From Schistocephalus solidus (Eukaryota; Platyhelminthes; Cestoda; Diphyllobothriidea; Diphyllobothriidae): a DNA stretch of 64,000 nt. This document shows, in pieces, positions 22,061-34,051 of the stretch (positions are counted from its first letter, which is position 1; every line of letters begins with the position of its first letter). Below the pieces are notes generated by a model. That model worked only from the letters and a program-made list of their open reading frames with translations. It did no database searches and was not told the origin of the DNA. Where the stretch lies: NCBI GenBank assembly GCA_017591395.1, contig WEDG01004947.1, positions 1 through 64,000 on the forward strand, given 5' to 3'. The position numbers and the translations under genes were made by a program.

Positions 22061-25000
22061 ATACGCGTGAAACTAGAGCTGTTTATAGTCTTTATTTGAC
22101 CGTTCCTACACTGGCAGTATCAAGTTTCCCTCAAAGCCTCTGGAAAATTGAATTTTATTTATTGGGTTTCTTTTCATGAAATACATAAAGCATTAAGATT
22201 ATATTCTGTGAAAACTTAACTTAAGTGGTAATGCATGTGATAGCAGTGTAAATTATGTTAGATTGGATAATTTATTTTTTGGTTATTTCTCATTGTTCCA
22301 ATTTGGGAATTTTTGAGCAATCTCCTCGCTTGAAAATGTTACCAAAATACCAAAATATTTTAATCATTCCTCAACGTTTATTCTACTGTCAGTTTGTTTG
22401 TGGCGACCAACGAACGCTTTGAAGGCGAAACAGATGGCCCATGATAAGACTAAGGACCATTTACGAATGACAGTAACTGTCTAATGCCATCTGCATAAAA
22501 CTAACTCCCACCTCATTCTGGTTGCTATCATATTTTCCATCTTAATAGATCACCGCATCTAGGTGCCCAAACTGGAAACTTTGAAAATAAAACCTTTTCC
22601 TGAATGGAGAACATTTTTTCGGAATATCTCCCTAAACATATCTGTCAGTCAGTTCAAAATTTTAATATGAAAATATTCCGAAGTAAATTTAACACTTGGT
22701 TTGTTAGGCTGTCCCCAAATGGAGTACACTGTTCAAAGCCATTTTAAACGGGATTATCACTGACGTTTCTTGTGTAAATTATACAGATCTAGTATAATAT
22801 TGATGAGTCACAATTATTCACTATCGATTATAGTGTTAGGACGGTAAGGCACTTAAAAACCAGCGCAATTTAAAAAGAACTTAATGCTAAGATCAAATAT
22901 CCTTTAAAAAACCAGAATAATATGCCAACTGCGTATAAATTTCATTTAAACATACACCTGTCAGGCAATAAAGCCTCACTGTACGAAGAAGAGCTGCGAT
23001 TCAAAATTGCAATTGGTAATTGGATATATGATCCATTAGCTTCTATAAACCTGTCCCTATCCGCAAATACTCGAAGTGCGGCTCCACGTTTAAAACATTC
23101 GGTTTCAAACAGAGTGCGGCTCAGTTGACTAGATTTGGGAGGATGCTTAAGCAGAATTGTCGAGTATTTCTTTTATTGACTAAGCAATATGTTTCCTGCA
23201 GATTTTAACGGCTTGTTAGTTTAAAAGAAGTGGAAAAAAATCAAATTAATTTCTGAACTGGCTGTAATATTGCAATCGTTCCCGAGATTGCAGATGATAC
23301 ACTATGAAAACCAATGAAAACGCAGATTAAACCATCCTCTGTGACTCCCAGTCTACAGCTTATGGAACCTCGTGGCTTCTACTAAGATTAACGCTGTGCA
23401 TAAATTTTTCACTTAAGAGTTTAATCGCAGATTTCCTATGCGTTATTAGCAGACGCAAAAAGGTTAATAATTTAGCCTTTCCTAATAGTTTGCAGTAAAT
23501 ATACCTCATGTGCTTAATAACTGATCGCGTATGCACAATGGGAATTCCCTCGCATGCTTTTGACGTAGTAAGACAGTTTTTTGACGATTCATGAATTTTT
23601 TTGAATCCCATCCTTATGAGCATGCATTTTGAAACACGTATCTGGGCTTTTGCCTATTACCTGGGCTGTCTGTATGATAATTATTACAAGAATTGTTCGA
23701 TTGGCATTTTATGAATATCACGCCGTTATCTAGGCTCTTTTCTTATAAAACTTATAAAACTTCTTATAAAACTTCCTGTTAACTGATCTAAAAATAATAA
23801 ATTAGAAGATTGCAAAGCTTTACTTTCAAAACTGGTTTTTTGCTCACCGATTAGCCGAAATCTTCGCAGTTTTACATAACCGTGGCAGAATATTGACGGA
23901 ACACGTGTCTGAGTCCTTGATTCTTTCACTGCGCTGTTGGAATGGGTAATCATATTCAACGTGTGTACTTCATTTTTGGGGTCCCCATCGGAAGTGTAAG
24001 ATTCTGTTGATGACCTATTGGGCCATCTCTTAAAAATATGCTATTCCCAACTATAGTTGTAATTTCTTAACAAATGTGTCTGAGGCCACAAGAAATCTTA
24101 CAAGAATATTCCAGATTGGCTCAGAAAAATAGCTCAGCCATTCAGCGCTGACTTCAAATATATGTGGCAGTCGGTAGTGTACTTTAAATTGCCACTAAAA
24201 AAATTAAACATTTGGTGGTAATGCCTATTAATGTAGGGGTGAGATGATAAGATCAAAGTCATAATTTTGGTACCAGGGATTAGAAGAGTTCTTTATGAAC
24301 GAGCTCAGTAATTGATGGCTGTGCACTGAATGGGGCAGACAGAAAAGAAACCATTAACTACTAGAAACACCCCAATATCAACCGACAGATGGATGGCTAC
24401 GCAGTGTAACTACGCTCAGTATCGTTCTAGTGAGAAAGTGTCTGGGCAGTTACCACCAATAATATAAGATTGACTGCAAGAAAATAACAAAACATTGCAA
24501 TATTTTTATTCCTATTTCCCTTTTTTACACGTTCGTGAGTTCGTCTATAGTGCGCACAGTTTGACCGCCTGTGAGGACAATGACAACGTCTAGAGGGAAG
24601 TGCAACAAAGGGGGAAATGCCACTACGTGACATATTTATGCGAAATAAATGATCCAAGTAAGAGGTATGACCTAAAAGGTGCAAATCTGGAGAAGAAAAT
24701 TTAAATTTTAAAAAAGTTAAACCACTTAAGCGTGGCTGTCAGGTTAAGTCTCCTACTGGAAATCGGTTACTTGTTCTTCTTCCCCCATTTGCACTTATCT
24801 GATTAAACCGCCCAAGCCCTCTGGCAATGCCAACAAGCTAGTTCATTGCAGAAAGATGCGAGCAGAAGGTTCGTACACGGGGTGGGAATTAGAAACCACT
24901 CATTGGTTATTCTCCGCCGCAAAATCCAATTCTTCACTGACAGGATATTCAGATGAACGGAGCATAGCAAAGTAAAATAAGTTAAAATAAAGTAGATTTA

Positions 25001-25260
25001 AACTGCATTCCTTACGTTGTTTGCCATTCGTTTCTTTCAATAATGAACCCAGTGTTGTGTTTCCGTTCTGTGATGTCCAAACGAGAAAATCCTATTTAGT
25101 GTAATACTAACTGTAAGGAACCCCCTCAGCTACATGTCTGGAAAATAGGAAGCCCTCTCAGCCCGGAGAATTAGCGTCGAGCAGAACACCTAAAAACGCA
25201 TAGCTATAAACCTATTGCGCAAAAAACGTCGGACATTCATTTTGTCACATTACAACACGA
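22061..25260. other. Unassigned AT-rich sequence
   Basis: No recognised domain, RNA gene or repeat. Short open frames (22922-23128 +, 23360-23623 -, 24427-24684 -) have no motif. Confidence 0.4.
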
Positions 25261-25261
25261 C

Positions 25262-25450
25262 CATCAATGCTTAAGGGGTCCACCGTGCGCTCCAGAGCAT
25301 GGTCGCACAGGGGTGGTGACGTGCATGAAGGATATTTTAAAGTGATAATAAACTTGCGTTGCAGCCATTGCACTCTGTCTTCTCTCACCCGTCTGTGCCC
25401 GGTGTCAAGACAGTCACGAAAACCGGAGATGGGGTAAGGCGCAGGATTCT
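25262..25450 (+). repeat. Dispersed repeat U, copy 1 (partial)
   Basis: GTCCACCGTGCGCTCCA, TTTTAAAGTGATAATA, TGCACTCTGTCTTC and GCCCGGTGTCAAGACAG run parallel to 55885-56060 in the same orientation. Identity is lower than between copies 2 and 3. Its reading frame (minus strand) is interrupted. Confidence 0.65.
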
Positions 25451-25539
25451 GACGCCAAACTTGGTTCGCAACCCACGGAATGGGAATGCTTTAAAGGCCA
25501 CATTAAAAACGAGCCACTGCAGTCTGACTATCATTCCGC

Positions 25540-26010
25540 AAGTTAGCCACTCCACACAGGCACACACTTGGCTGACCGCGCGGTCTGAGCAATCACGTCA
25601 GTTGGCAACATTCCAAGCCACGGCTTTTAGCGTGTCAGATTGTTACGGTGATCAAATGCCCCAAGCCGTCAAGCTCAAGCATTATTGCCATTCCCAGGCA
25701 TCAGCCGCCATCCGAGTCGCTCGGTGGACTGTTGTGAGGACAGGGCGCAGCTGCTTATGACCTTGTCCTCCTGTACAATGTACACGTCTTGGCCCCCAAA
25801 TACAAGTACCAGTATTCCACACAAAGGAGGTTGAGCGGCTCACAGCTCGCAATTGTGGGAGGGGCAGAGGAGTAGCAGTGCAGCCTAACTCTCAGACCAC
25901 CAGTCGGCCACTCCGCACAAACATACATTTGGACTGTGAGGTCTGAGTGTAATTCTCAGTTTGATAACTTCCAAGCCACGGCACTAAGTTCACTGTGGTA
26001 GTTTCGGGCT
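25540..26010 (+). repeat. Pair of ~110-bp repeats 360 bp apart
   Basis: GCCACTCCACACAGGCACACAC, a GGTCTGAG phrase and TTCCAAGCCACGGC at 25545-25630 recur at 25910-25985 in the same order and orientation. They follow repeat U copy 1 and may be part of a larger unclassified element. The 133-codon open frame at 25359-25760 (+) spans repeat sequence and is not taken as a gene. Confidence 0.55.
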
Positions 26011-26215
26011 CGGATCACACATGCCACGGAGGACCCACATGGAGAATGAGAGAAGGATCATATTTCCCTCTCAGTGAGTAATGCTGGTTGAAAACAAAAG
26101 AGGCTATCGGCGTATTCTATCCCGATGGGTGTGATAGAGGAGAAGGCAAAGCCAATTTCTGTAAAAAGACACTATTCTGGGCCGACAGAAAACAAAACAT
26201 CTCTGGCTCATCAAC

Positions 26216-26432
26216 TCTCGTCTATTTATTGAGTTCTCGGGGTTCTTAATCATTCAGGCCAATGGCGTGACAATAGCAGAGAGCATTCTGGAACCTTCTG
26301 ACCTGCAACGTGGTTCGCATTGATTGGTCGCATCTCACGGTGGAAAACCCCTCGCGGAAACTTCTCGAATTTGGACCGCACGCGTGCGTGGGGGCTTGAC
26401 GCGTGCTCGGTGCAGCGGCGCATACCGATTGG
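26216..26432 (-). promoter_or_regulatory. Heat-shock-element cluster with CCAAT boxes
   Basis: Two perfect three-unit heat shock elements are present: TTC-TG-GAA-CC-TTC (26286-26298) and GAA-AC-TTC-TC-GAA (26357-26369). ATTGG (CCAAT on the minus strand) occurs at 26323-26327 and 26428-26432, and AATAAATAGACG, a TATA-like string on the minus strand, near 26219-26230. Surrounding sequence is unusually CpG-rich for this window. The order fits a minus-strand promoter, but no heat-shock protein coding sequence was seen on either side, so it may be an orphan promoter or part of a repeat. Confidence 0.45.
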
Positions 26433-26879
26433 TTGCCTGCGCATCTTTCTCAGCCGGCTTTGCCTGTTTCGGCGTGCGTCATCACGGGCCATTTCAACCT
26501 CGGGCCACTACCCGACTGCGGATCCCGTCCCCGTAACAGGCGACAGCTCAGATCTCAGCTCACATGGCCTGGACCTACGTGCCACATCCCCCATCCCACA
26601 GTACTTGGTCACAGCCTACATTTGTTCAGGATTTTAACACAATAATAGGATAGGTGCGGAACCCAGGATCCCAGTTCAAACAGTCCGGGTCTTCCTGCGA
26701 CACAGCCATCACACATCAACTGTCACAGCCTACACGGGAGAAAGATTTGTGTACATCCTTATAGGTGGGGCACAGAACTAGCATATAGCTGAGAAGCCGC
26801 ATGGAGGGTAGCCAGAGTACACAGTTACGCGAGAAATGTTGATGTTTGTTGGTGATAGCGGAGTGCAAGTATGATACAT
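26433..26879. other. GC-rich stretch, no gene recognised
   Basis: Lies between the heat-shock-element cluster and the LINE tail. It may be 3' UTR of the minus-strand LINE D, but this cannot be shown from the window. Confidence 0.3.
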
Positions 26880-27560
26880 GTGTTGATGGGGAGACTGTGT
26901 GGTGGTGGGAGCGGTTATTTACCGCGCATATGGCCAAATAGGCCCACACGCGGAGTGAAGGTGTCTAGGCACTGTGGACATTGGAAGTGGACGCAGTGAA
27001 TGTATGTCGGAGCCCCCGGCACTGGTTCATCTTTCCTTGCATTACATTCTCGAGTGACCGAACAGGCCGATGTGTGAAATGAAGGTGCAGTGGCAATAAG
27101 AACAGCATAGACCGGGAGATGCTAAGTCAGTGGTGGTCGTAGTGGTGGTGGTGGTGGTGCTGGTGGTGGTGATGGTCACATGTATGGGAGGGTTGGGGAG
27201 GGTAATGTTAATGGTTGCGCAAGACGTTTTAGGGGAATTTCACTGTCTTGGATGCGCATGTAACCGAGCAGGCCCATGAGGTGAGTGAATGCGTGAGGGT
27301 TGAACGGTTAGTGGAGGTTGCGGTCTCTGCTGTGTGTTGGTATTCCAGGAACTGGGTCGCCAGTTCGCAAGTTCCCGATCAGGCCGATGCGTGAGGTGAA
27401 TAAGGGATCGCAATGAAGACAGATCAGAACCGAATCCCATCACGGGAGGTAGGGGCAGTCGTGGAGATAGCAGGTGGCGGGTATTTGGAGGGAGTGGGAG
27501 TGGGGAAAGTGGTACATGTAGTAATCTTCGTTGTGATCGACGCGGTTGTTTATATCTATT
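26880..27560 (-). mobile_element. LINE D: 5'-truncated zinc-finger tail
   Basis: The minus strand reads LHCDPLFTSRIGLIGNLR, then GDPVPGIPTHSRDRNLH, FTHLMGLLGYMR and, further 3', DEPVPGAPTYIH and CPQCLDTFTPRVGLFGHMR. These match the C2H2 tail at the end of LINE B (CTQCDRTFTSRIGLVSHLR, GEPVPGAPSHSRDR). A GTGGT run at 27135-27175 corresponds to the threonine-rich linker. Only the 3' end of the element is present, as expected of truncated target-primed insertion, and frames are shifted. Confidence 0.75.
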
Positions 27561-27904
27561 GTTTATATAACGGAAATAGCACGCTAAGGGCCCAACACGC
27601 AAGATGTAGTAAACTGTTTCACGATCAGTACCTATCATTAGTACGCCATATGTCTTATGCAGTGGGGTATAAACAGAAGTCATGTAAGTGAATCATCCTC
27701 AATCTTGTGGTCAGAACCATGATCAACAGAATGAGATTGAAAAAGATCCTGACCACACCAGTGAGGCTGAGGTCTTTACTTGACTTTACTTACCCATGGT
27801 AGTTGAGCACTGGCCCATCACGTTACGGAACCTTGTTGTTCCTCGTGCTTTGGGGCTCAATGGGAAGCGTATATTTTTATATAACGTTGAAATATGGCAA
27901 GATA
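27561..27904. other. Short spacer, nothing recognised
   Basis: Between LINE D and a SINE; no feature seen. Confidence 0.4.
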
Positions 27905-28069
27905 AGGAGTCCATGGGTTAAAACCTAAAGTGTTAGACTTCTAGTCAACAGTTTTCTGTACAAGCCTCTGACGGTGCAACGCGCTGGGTTGAGTATGTCT
28001 ATTTGATGATTGTTAATAGGCCAACAATGGTCATTCTATCCTCCTTTGCCATTGTGGGTAATTTTTTGT

Positions 28070-28130
<61 letters not shown>
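27905..28130 (+). repeat. SINE copy with (TA)n expansion
   Basis: GTTAGACTTCTAGTCAAC preserves the anticodon-arm region of the tRNA-Arg-like head, followed by GCTGGGTTGAGTATG and GATTGTTAATAGGCC, the body seen at 300-400. At the point where other copies have GCCAATATACTTTGC this copy becomes a long TA run (28072-28129). Confidence 0.7.
28072..28129. repeat. (TA)n, ~58 bp, inside SINE
   Basis: Pure TA dinucleotide run beginning at the CAATATA site of the SINE body. Confidence 0.9.
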
Positions 28131-28134
<4 letters not shown>

Positions 28135-31035
28135 AATATATAAAGCAAAGGGGTTTGGATTCTATCCGCTCAATAAAAAAAAATGTGGCGATTTTGAGAT
28201 TCTCTTACTGTGATAATAAAATAAATTAAAAGCACAAAGGTTATAAGAGATAACTGAGATGAAAGTGTTCATGGTCTTGCGTTCGTTACTCAGTATTGAA
28301 CCTATTGGACATTATAGAACGTTAGTTATTCTTAGAAACTCAAACTTATTTATTGGGATGTGAGGGAAGTTTAAAGTTCCTGTCTGCTATTTAGTCGTAA
28401 TTTACAGTATTTAGGATACAGAGAGTACAGAGGTCTTAGGGATGTTCTTGGTTCATATTTATTCTCCTATATTGGTTGTTAAGAAGGGAAATGAATGAAC
28501 TCTGGCAAGACAGGAGAGACAAGTAGGTGGTTGTTCGATCAGGCACTAGTGATACTGGTTTAACTTCAAAACAGAGCATATCTTCGTTTTTTTAATTGAA
28601 TGCCCATCTTTTTACTTATGTGCCTGGGTGCAACTAGTTTGCATTCAGCGATTATTACTTGCACTCGTTGTCTCGTATACTCAACAAAATTCAGATGCTT
28701 TTCTGCACAGTGACGGAATTACCTGGCTAACTCAGGCAGCAGAGGAATTTTACTTGCAGTCTGTATCCACGCCGGCCCAAAGAGGTTTAAACGAAGTATT
28801 GAAGTCCTCGTAAAACTGTTTACTGCAGGGAATGAAATTCAAAACTCCGAGTTTTGCCTACACCTATCATTCTGCGTTTGCATCATTACCGCATCCAGAT
28901 GGTTTATTCGTTGGTTTGCTAGAGCCTCCCCATGGTGATCTGCGTAGCCTTCTATTTATTGGCTATTTATTTATTTATTTATGGTTCACGATTTTTAGAC
29001 AGTCCGAACTTATATGCCAGTTCGGGTGGTCGCCTAGTACATATGATATATTTATCAGCCATGTGTTTTCGAAAGGTAATTTTACTGCCTTCTATCTGTG
29101 CATCGATATTTTAAGATAGAATTTAAGGGAATTTGAATTTTTGTCAACAAACTCGCAACAGTGACGAGTACAGATGAGTCCACATATGTGAATCTTTCTC
29201 TGCAAAACAGATAAGTGTACATTGCTTGTTTAATGCATTACGCTAGGGACAGAAATGAGTAGAGTTTGACGTAAATTGTGTGCGCGTTTAAAATGCAATT
29301 TAAGCGTGTCATTGGGAAGTCTGAAAATTACTTGTCAACCTATCTTATTACAACCAAACGTTTTCTGGTTGAGAATATTCGGCCTTCCATATGCATTGTC
29401 TGTTAGAGGTCTTAACAACAGTAGCCGTTTGGTGGACATTTTTCCCAAACTAAAGTACCTTTCCACAACTGATTGAAGCAAAGGTAAAAAATATGATTAA
29501 TTTGAAGGTTGTATCGTGGCAATTGATAGAAAGCTTATTTCGGGTTTTATTGTACCACTGTGCACATCTTCCGCAATTTATAATGCCGCAACTTAAATTG
29601 AAATGTCTTCAATTCATATGCGTTAGTCGCAAATTATCGCCCAACCATAAATTTTAGTCAGAGAGATAAAAACTGCAGCTACTTAAGCGAGATATCCTAA
29701 TTGCAGCCAAACATTATTGTGTTGTTAAATGATTTTCCAATTTTACGTATCCCATAGCGGAAGGGGTAATTGTTCAGCTCTCTCGTGTTATTTAAAATGG
29801 CCTGTTCATTGATATATGCAGGAAACTCTTAAAATTTATGACTTCGTAGATGATTACATGCCAGACAGTAATGCAACGTTTTGAACTGCATAATTTTATC
29901 TAGTGAAATTGTCGTGCGATCGTTTTCCAGCTGTTCGAGACGTTTATATTAAAATAGACAAATCTGATAAATTACTCCATATAACTTACATACTATTCAG
30001 GAATAACTCTGTAATGTATCTGTCTTTGAGCCATACATAAAAATGAAAAGGAAGTCTGCGGTTAACGTTAATTTTAAATGGTTTTATGGACTTATTGCTT
30101 CTTTTTGATGGACGTAATATATTCTATGACTAAATCTTCCTTGAAAAGCCTGCATTCGATTTGTTAAGACGTGGATTTAGGTTGTCTAGGAAAAACGAAG
30201 CTCTGTTTGCATTTGAGAAGCTTTTATTCTCCTATAATATCGCGAGGCAGACTTCGAATATTTGCTTTAAAAAAAGGATAAACGAAACCAAAGACACTGT
30301 TTTGATAGTAGAAGGAGAATAGAAATATGAGAAACTGCAAAGAATGCCAACATACTGAACGACATAATCCTTCTTCCTCACATCAAAAAACTTATGTACA
30401 TAACGGAGCATGGGTGAAGCACAAAATATAATGGGCTAACGTTGATGAGACCAGCTTACTTTGTTCATATTAGTAATCCAATGCTATTACGTGTAAAAAC
30501 CTCAATTTATCTGAGCATATGAATTTACTTCACATGTTTAATTCTATTTATCATTTGTCCAAATTGAATAATTTGCAAGGAAAAATGGCTGAAAGTTGGT
30601 ATAAATTTGCAGGGTCTTAACGGAGTGGGAAATAGGATCATGCGTGAATGTTGTAGACGTTTAACTAATCAGAATAAATCATTAATAAACAAATTGATTT
30701 TTCAAAGCAAAAATAAGTGTGTAAACAACTGTTTGGGCAAGCACTATTGAGGAGAATTCGCCTTCGTATTTGCTTAGGAAAGTTATTAATATGATTCAAC
30801 CAGCCAGAGTGAGAGCATTGAATTTTACTTTTGTGGCGTCATGACTGTTGCCAGCAAAGGCGTTCGTATGTCCACACGAGATTTGCCCAGAAGAGGTGAA
30901 TTGAAGTTAACGTATTTTGTAGGGACGCAGACCTAAGCACTATACGTTGCAAACTCTCTTCTCTCCTCCACCAGTGCTGAGGACATAATAATGCCTGCGG
31001 AACTGAAAGTTTGCACGGACAAAGTAGCTGACAAG
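28131..31035. other. Unassigned AT-rich sequence
   Basis: No domain or repeat recognised; open frames are short and unsupported. Confidence 0.4.
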
Positions 31036-31385
31036 GCTGAACAGTCCGCGTAGGTTTGACAAACCCGACCTAGTCACCACTCCCGATATCCAACGGGGGC
31101 TACTCGGACGGCACGTGGGTGCGAATGCACTGAAGGCCAGTAAAAAATCATTATGGCCTTCGCCCCGTGCCAGGAAGGACAAAATTATCGCATCTGTGGG
31201 CGATCTTTGAATCCCGATTCTTGACACTTCGGGATAGGTTTCAGGGTGCTGTATTGGGGAATGGATGGAGACTATACTTTTAGGTGCACTTTCTCTCTTC
31301 TCTCTTTCATTCGCCGGTCAAAGGCCTGACTGCAGTGACTGACAAGGCCAAACAGCCCATCGACGTGTGCCACCATGACCTGGTT
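31036..31385 (+). repeat. Internally duplicated repeat, ~300-bp spacing
   Basis: GCTGACAAGGCTGAACAGTCC at 31036 and ACTGACAAGGCCAAACAGCCC at 31336 are each followed by related text (GACCTAGTCACCA against GACCTGGTTACCA). The block is GC-richer than its surroundings and probably belongs to an unclassified dispersed element. Confidence 0.4.
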
Positions 31386-31442
31386 ACCAGGTCATGGAAC
31401 AGGCTACCGTGAATGACATGCTCCTACGGGATATTCTGCAAA

Positions 31443-31690
31443 TCATCCCATCACGGGAAACGTAGACGGAATTTCGTTGTTTAACGCTCTTCGATCGTTA
31501 TCAGCACTCGCTTGTCTCGTTCTGCCTTGGGGCCCATTCTCGAGCACCGCCAGCTGCCGCACAGGGGCTAGTAGTATTAATAGTAGTATTAGTATTAGTA
31601 GTAGTAGTAGAAGCAGATTAAAAATGCCAACAATGACAAGGGAGATTGGAATGGACATTTCTGGCTTATTAGGCATCATCAGCCAGTCAG
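31443..31690 (-). repeat. SINE body copy, minus strand
   Basis: The minus strand reads GACTGGCTGATGATGCC, AATAAGCCAGAAATG, CAATCTCCCTTGTC and later GGGCCCCAAGGCAGAACGAGA, matching 10-160 of the tandem array. The middle is replaced by a TAC/TAT trinucleotide run (31570-31612 region), at the same body position where copy 27905-28130 has (TA)n. Confidence 0.7.
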
Positions 31691-31799
31691 CCAGACTTGC
31701 ACGTGCGTGGAGTGGGTTCGTGTGGTGCAGGGGTAAGTGTGTTTTTTAGGTAGGAAAGGGCGTTTTGGTGTTGTCTCAAACGTAAGGTCTTACCGAAGA

Positions 31800-32170
31800 T
31801 TTTCATGGTTTCGCACATGGCTGAGTAGGATCATGCATAGGCTGAATGTTCCGAGGCATTGAATGATTTGCACGGAAGGGATGGATGCATGCTGGGGCTC
31901 GTGGAACCGGTAATACGATGTTTACGTGCTGGATCCGCAAATAAGAAAACAGATTATAACCCACTGCAAGTGCTCATTCGCAATGTTTAGAACTGAGTCC
32001 ACATTAGTGGTGGTGGTGATGCTGGCTAAGATTGAAGGGTAGACGAATGCGTTAACCTCCACGACGCTCATAGTGGTGGTGACGGGCTATGCGCGGCATA
32101 ACGGTGTCGGCAGTTCCCGAGAAGATGGACCCGAAGATTTCTTAGCGGCCCGATGCATGCTCTAAACCCA
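31800..32170 (-). mobile_element. LINE E: degenerate zinc-finger tail
   Basis: Between 31810 and 31915 the text (CGCACATGGCTGAGTAGGA, GGAACCGG) parallels 26925-27030 of LINE D. Around 32040-32160 a GTGGTGGTGA run and AGTTCCCGAGAAGATGG follow in the same order. Reading frames are destroyed. It lies directly beside the minus-strand SINE copy. Confidence 0.45.
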
Positions 32171-32703
32171 ATTTGGAAGTTTGGCAGGTTGGTAGATTTT
32201 AGGTGTTTGTTGAGTTGATCCGCACTATTCAAAATTGTCTTGTCACCCTCGTTGAATTGGCTTCATTTACAAGATGGGCTTTATGTAATAGGAATTCGGT
32301 TAATATTTCAGTGATTGCAGACCGTTAACTTAGAGCGCCCAGTAGGATATAGGAACAGGAGCAGCCCGTACCACAAGTAGTTTGGGTCTCAATTTTAGAA
32401 ACATTTTGTTAAAGGCTAAGAAAAGGTTTAGAAATAGAATTATGATAGTTGTTTTCGTTAGTTACTTTTCCTATTTGGACACTTAATATTGCTTCTTTCT
32501 GAGATTTGACACCAAGCCATCCATATTACATGGGGTCGTTCCGATTCCATTTTCTTATTTGGAGGTCCTTCATAAGCAAATCCGACTCTGCAGTAAGCTA
32601 CGCACACCGGGGCCATTGGCACAAGCTTGACGGTGGTCAACACAGTACCCTTGTAACGAAGCCTTTGTTTGTTTCCTAGGCGAGCACTCACAAATAACGT
32701 CAC

Positions 32704-32785
32704 CTGAAATGGTTGACGTGAGTAGCCGTTCAAACGCAGTTCTATCTGCCTCAGCATGAGGTGGATACTGCCAGTTCCTTCGAGG
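32704..32785 (-). CDS. Possible single host exon, unknown product
   Basis: The minus strand has an acceptor (TTTTACTTAACAG), 82 coding bases and a donor (CAG followed by GTGACG). The exon would encode LEGTGSIHLMLRQIELRLNG and then YSRQPFQ, entering in phase 2 and ending in phase 0. The composition is protein-like but I do not recognise the family. The reading frame also stays open past the donor down to 32458, which weakens the case. It might belong to a minus-strand gene with 18139-18442, but nothing shows this. Confidence 0.25.
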
Positions 32786-33322
32786 CTGTTAAGTAAAATA
32801 TGAAGAGCTTTCTGGGTTTGATTTATGCAGACGGTTCATGTTTTCACTCCATTCAGGAGCCAATTGGGAAACGTTTTTGATACATTATCATTTTCATTTT
32901 CAAATGACATTCATGGGACTTCAAAACTGAGCGCTCCAGCTGTTCAAAGCCCCGACAGACGTGTGGTACGAATTTAAATTTCTTTATCGTTCCTGATATT
33001 TCTTAAGACTGAAATTTGATTACGAAAAGAAGAATGGTTCATCAGAACTGCTTAACTGAATTTCTGACGTTTTGGACAATTTCTATGGCTCAACATGGAC
33101 AACCATAAATAGGAATGCCTTGCCGAGCTAGTCGGCATAATCAGACAAATTTGTCTAAATATGCGAGTCCAGGCATATTCATGCTGATCCTGGGCGAGGT
33201 TTGCATACTCATCTGATGGTGCCCATTTTTATATGATTACAGTTTTCCTAATAGCAGCGAAGAAGCGAGTTTCAGGAATAAGTTGCGAAAAAAGAAGACC
33301 TGATCACAGGAACAAGAGCTAT

Positions 33323-33372
33323 AATTGCCTGACGTTTCCGAGGGACTCTTCAACCCATCATCAGAGACAATT
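33323..33372 (-). ncRNA. Hammerhead ribozyme, best preserved in window
   Basis: On the minus strand: stem-I strand AATTGTCT, box CTGATGA (33358-33364), stem-II region with GGG...CCC, box GAAA (33335-33338), CG with T forming a two-pair stem III, cleavage triplet GTC, and stem-I partner AGGCAATT. Stem I is 8 bp with one G-U pair. Hammerheads with minimal stem III in PLE terminal repeats are established (Cervera and De la Pena). Stem II has a mismatch next to the core, so activity is likely reduced but possible. Confidence 0.65.
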
Positions 33373-34051
33373 GCAGAAAAGGGGAGACAAGATGCGCAAT
33401 ATTTATAGGGCGCGAGGGCCAGGCAACCAAACTACTACTTAATTTGGCATTCCTCGAGTTCATCGATGGGGGTCGTAGTTGATGTGATGACAACTCATCG
33501 GTCTCTACCTAAGTAATTAATTGCCCTGGTTTAATCACTATTGCTGATTCTCAGCGCGCAGATTACTCGGAAATTCGGCCCAATGTCTCTAGGAATGCTA
33601 GCCACAGGCATTCTCCCCGCATAGCTATTAAGTTTGCTCAGGCAACTCGTAGATCAAAATATAGAGGTGGAAATTCATTGCGCTTCTTAATTGAATGCGG
33701 ACCGAAGAACCATGATTCAATTAGTTTTCGGCTCATGTGAGCAGCTCGGTCTAATCAAACTGGAAGGTGTGGCCGGGTTCCGTCGAGTGAGCATAATCTA
33801 GGATTTCATGTCATTCCTCCTCTTTGCTGCTGCTGCATGCTCGGTCATTCGCGTTCGGAGTAGTCTCCAAGTTCCTTCGATGGAGTTACTTTGTCCGCAA
33901 CTGCACCAGATCCGGTAAAGGGCTCCAAACGTTTTCTGTCGTGACTTGGGGTCTTTTGGATGCATTTCCTGGTGCCTGATGATTACCTCCAGTCTGTGTA
34001 CAAATCCGGCTCCGAGCGGTATAAGAAGGTGGATGATGGCTCCTGAGACGT

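Noticed and set aside
25359..25760. 133-codon ORF as a gene
   Set aside because: It spans repeat U copy 1 and the 25540/25900 repeat, has no domain, and the repeat's related frame is on the other strand.
26250..26645. Overlapping GC-rich ORFs on both strands around the heat-shock elements
   Set aside because: Three overlapping frames are expected from high GC with few stops; none shows a domain.
27240..27683. 147-codon minus-strand ORF as an independent gene
   Set aside because: It is the wrong frame of the LINE D zinc-finger tail; the correct frame gives the C2H2 sequence.
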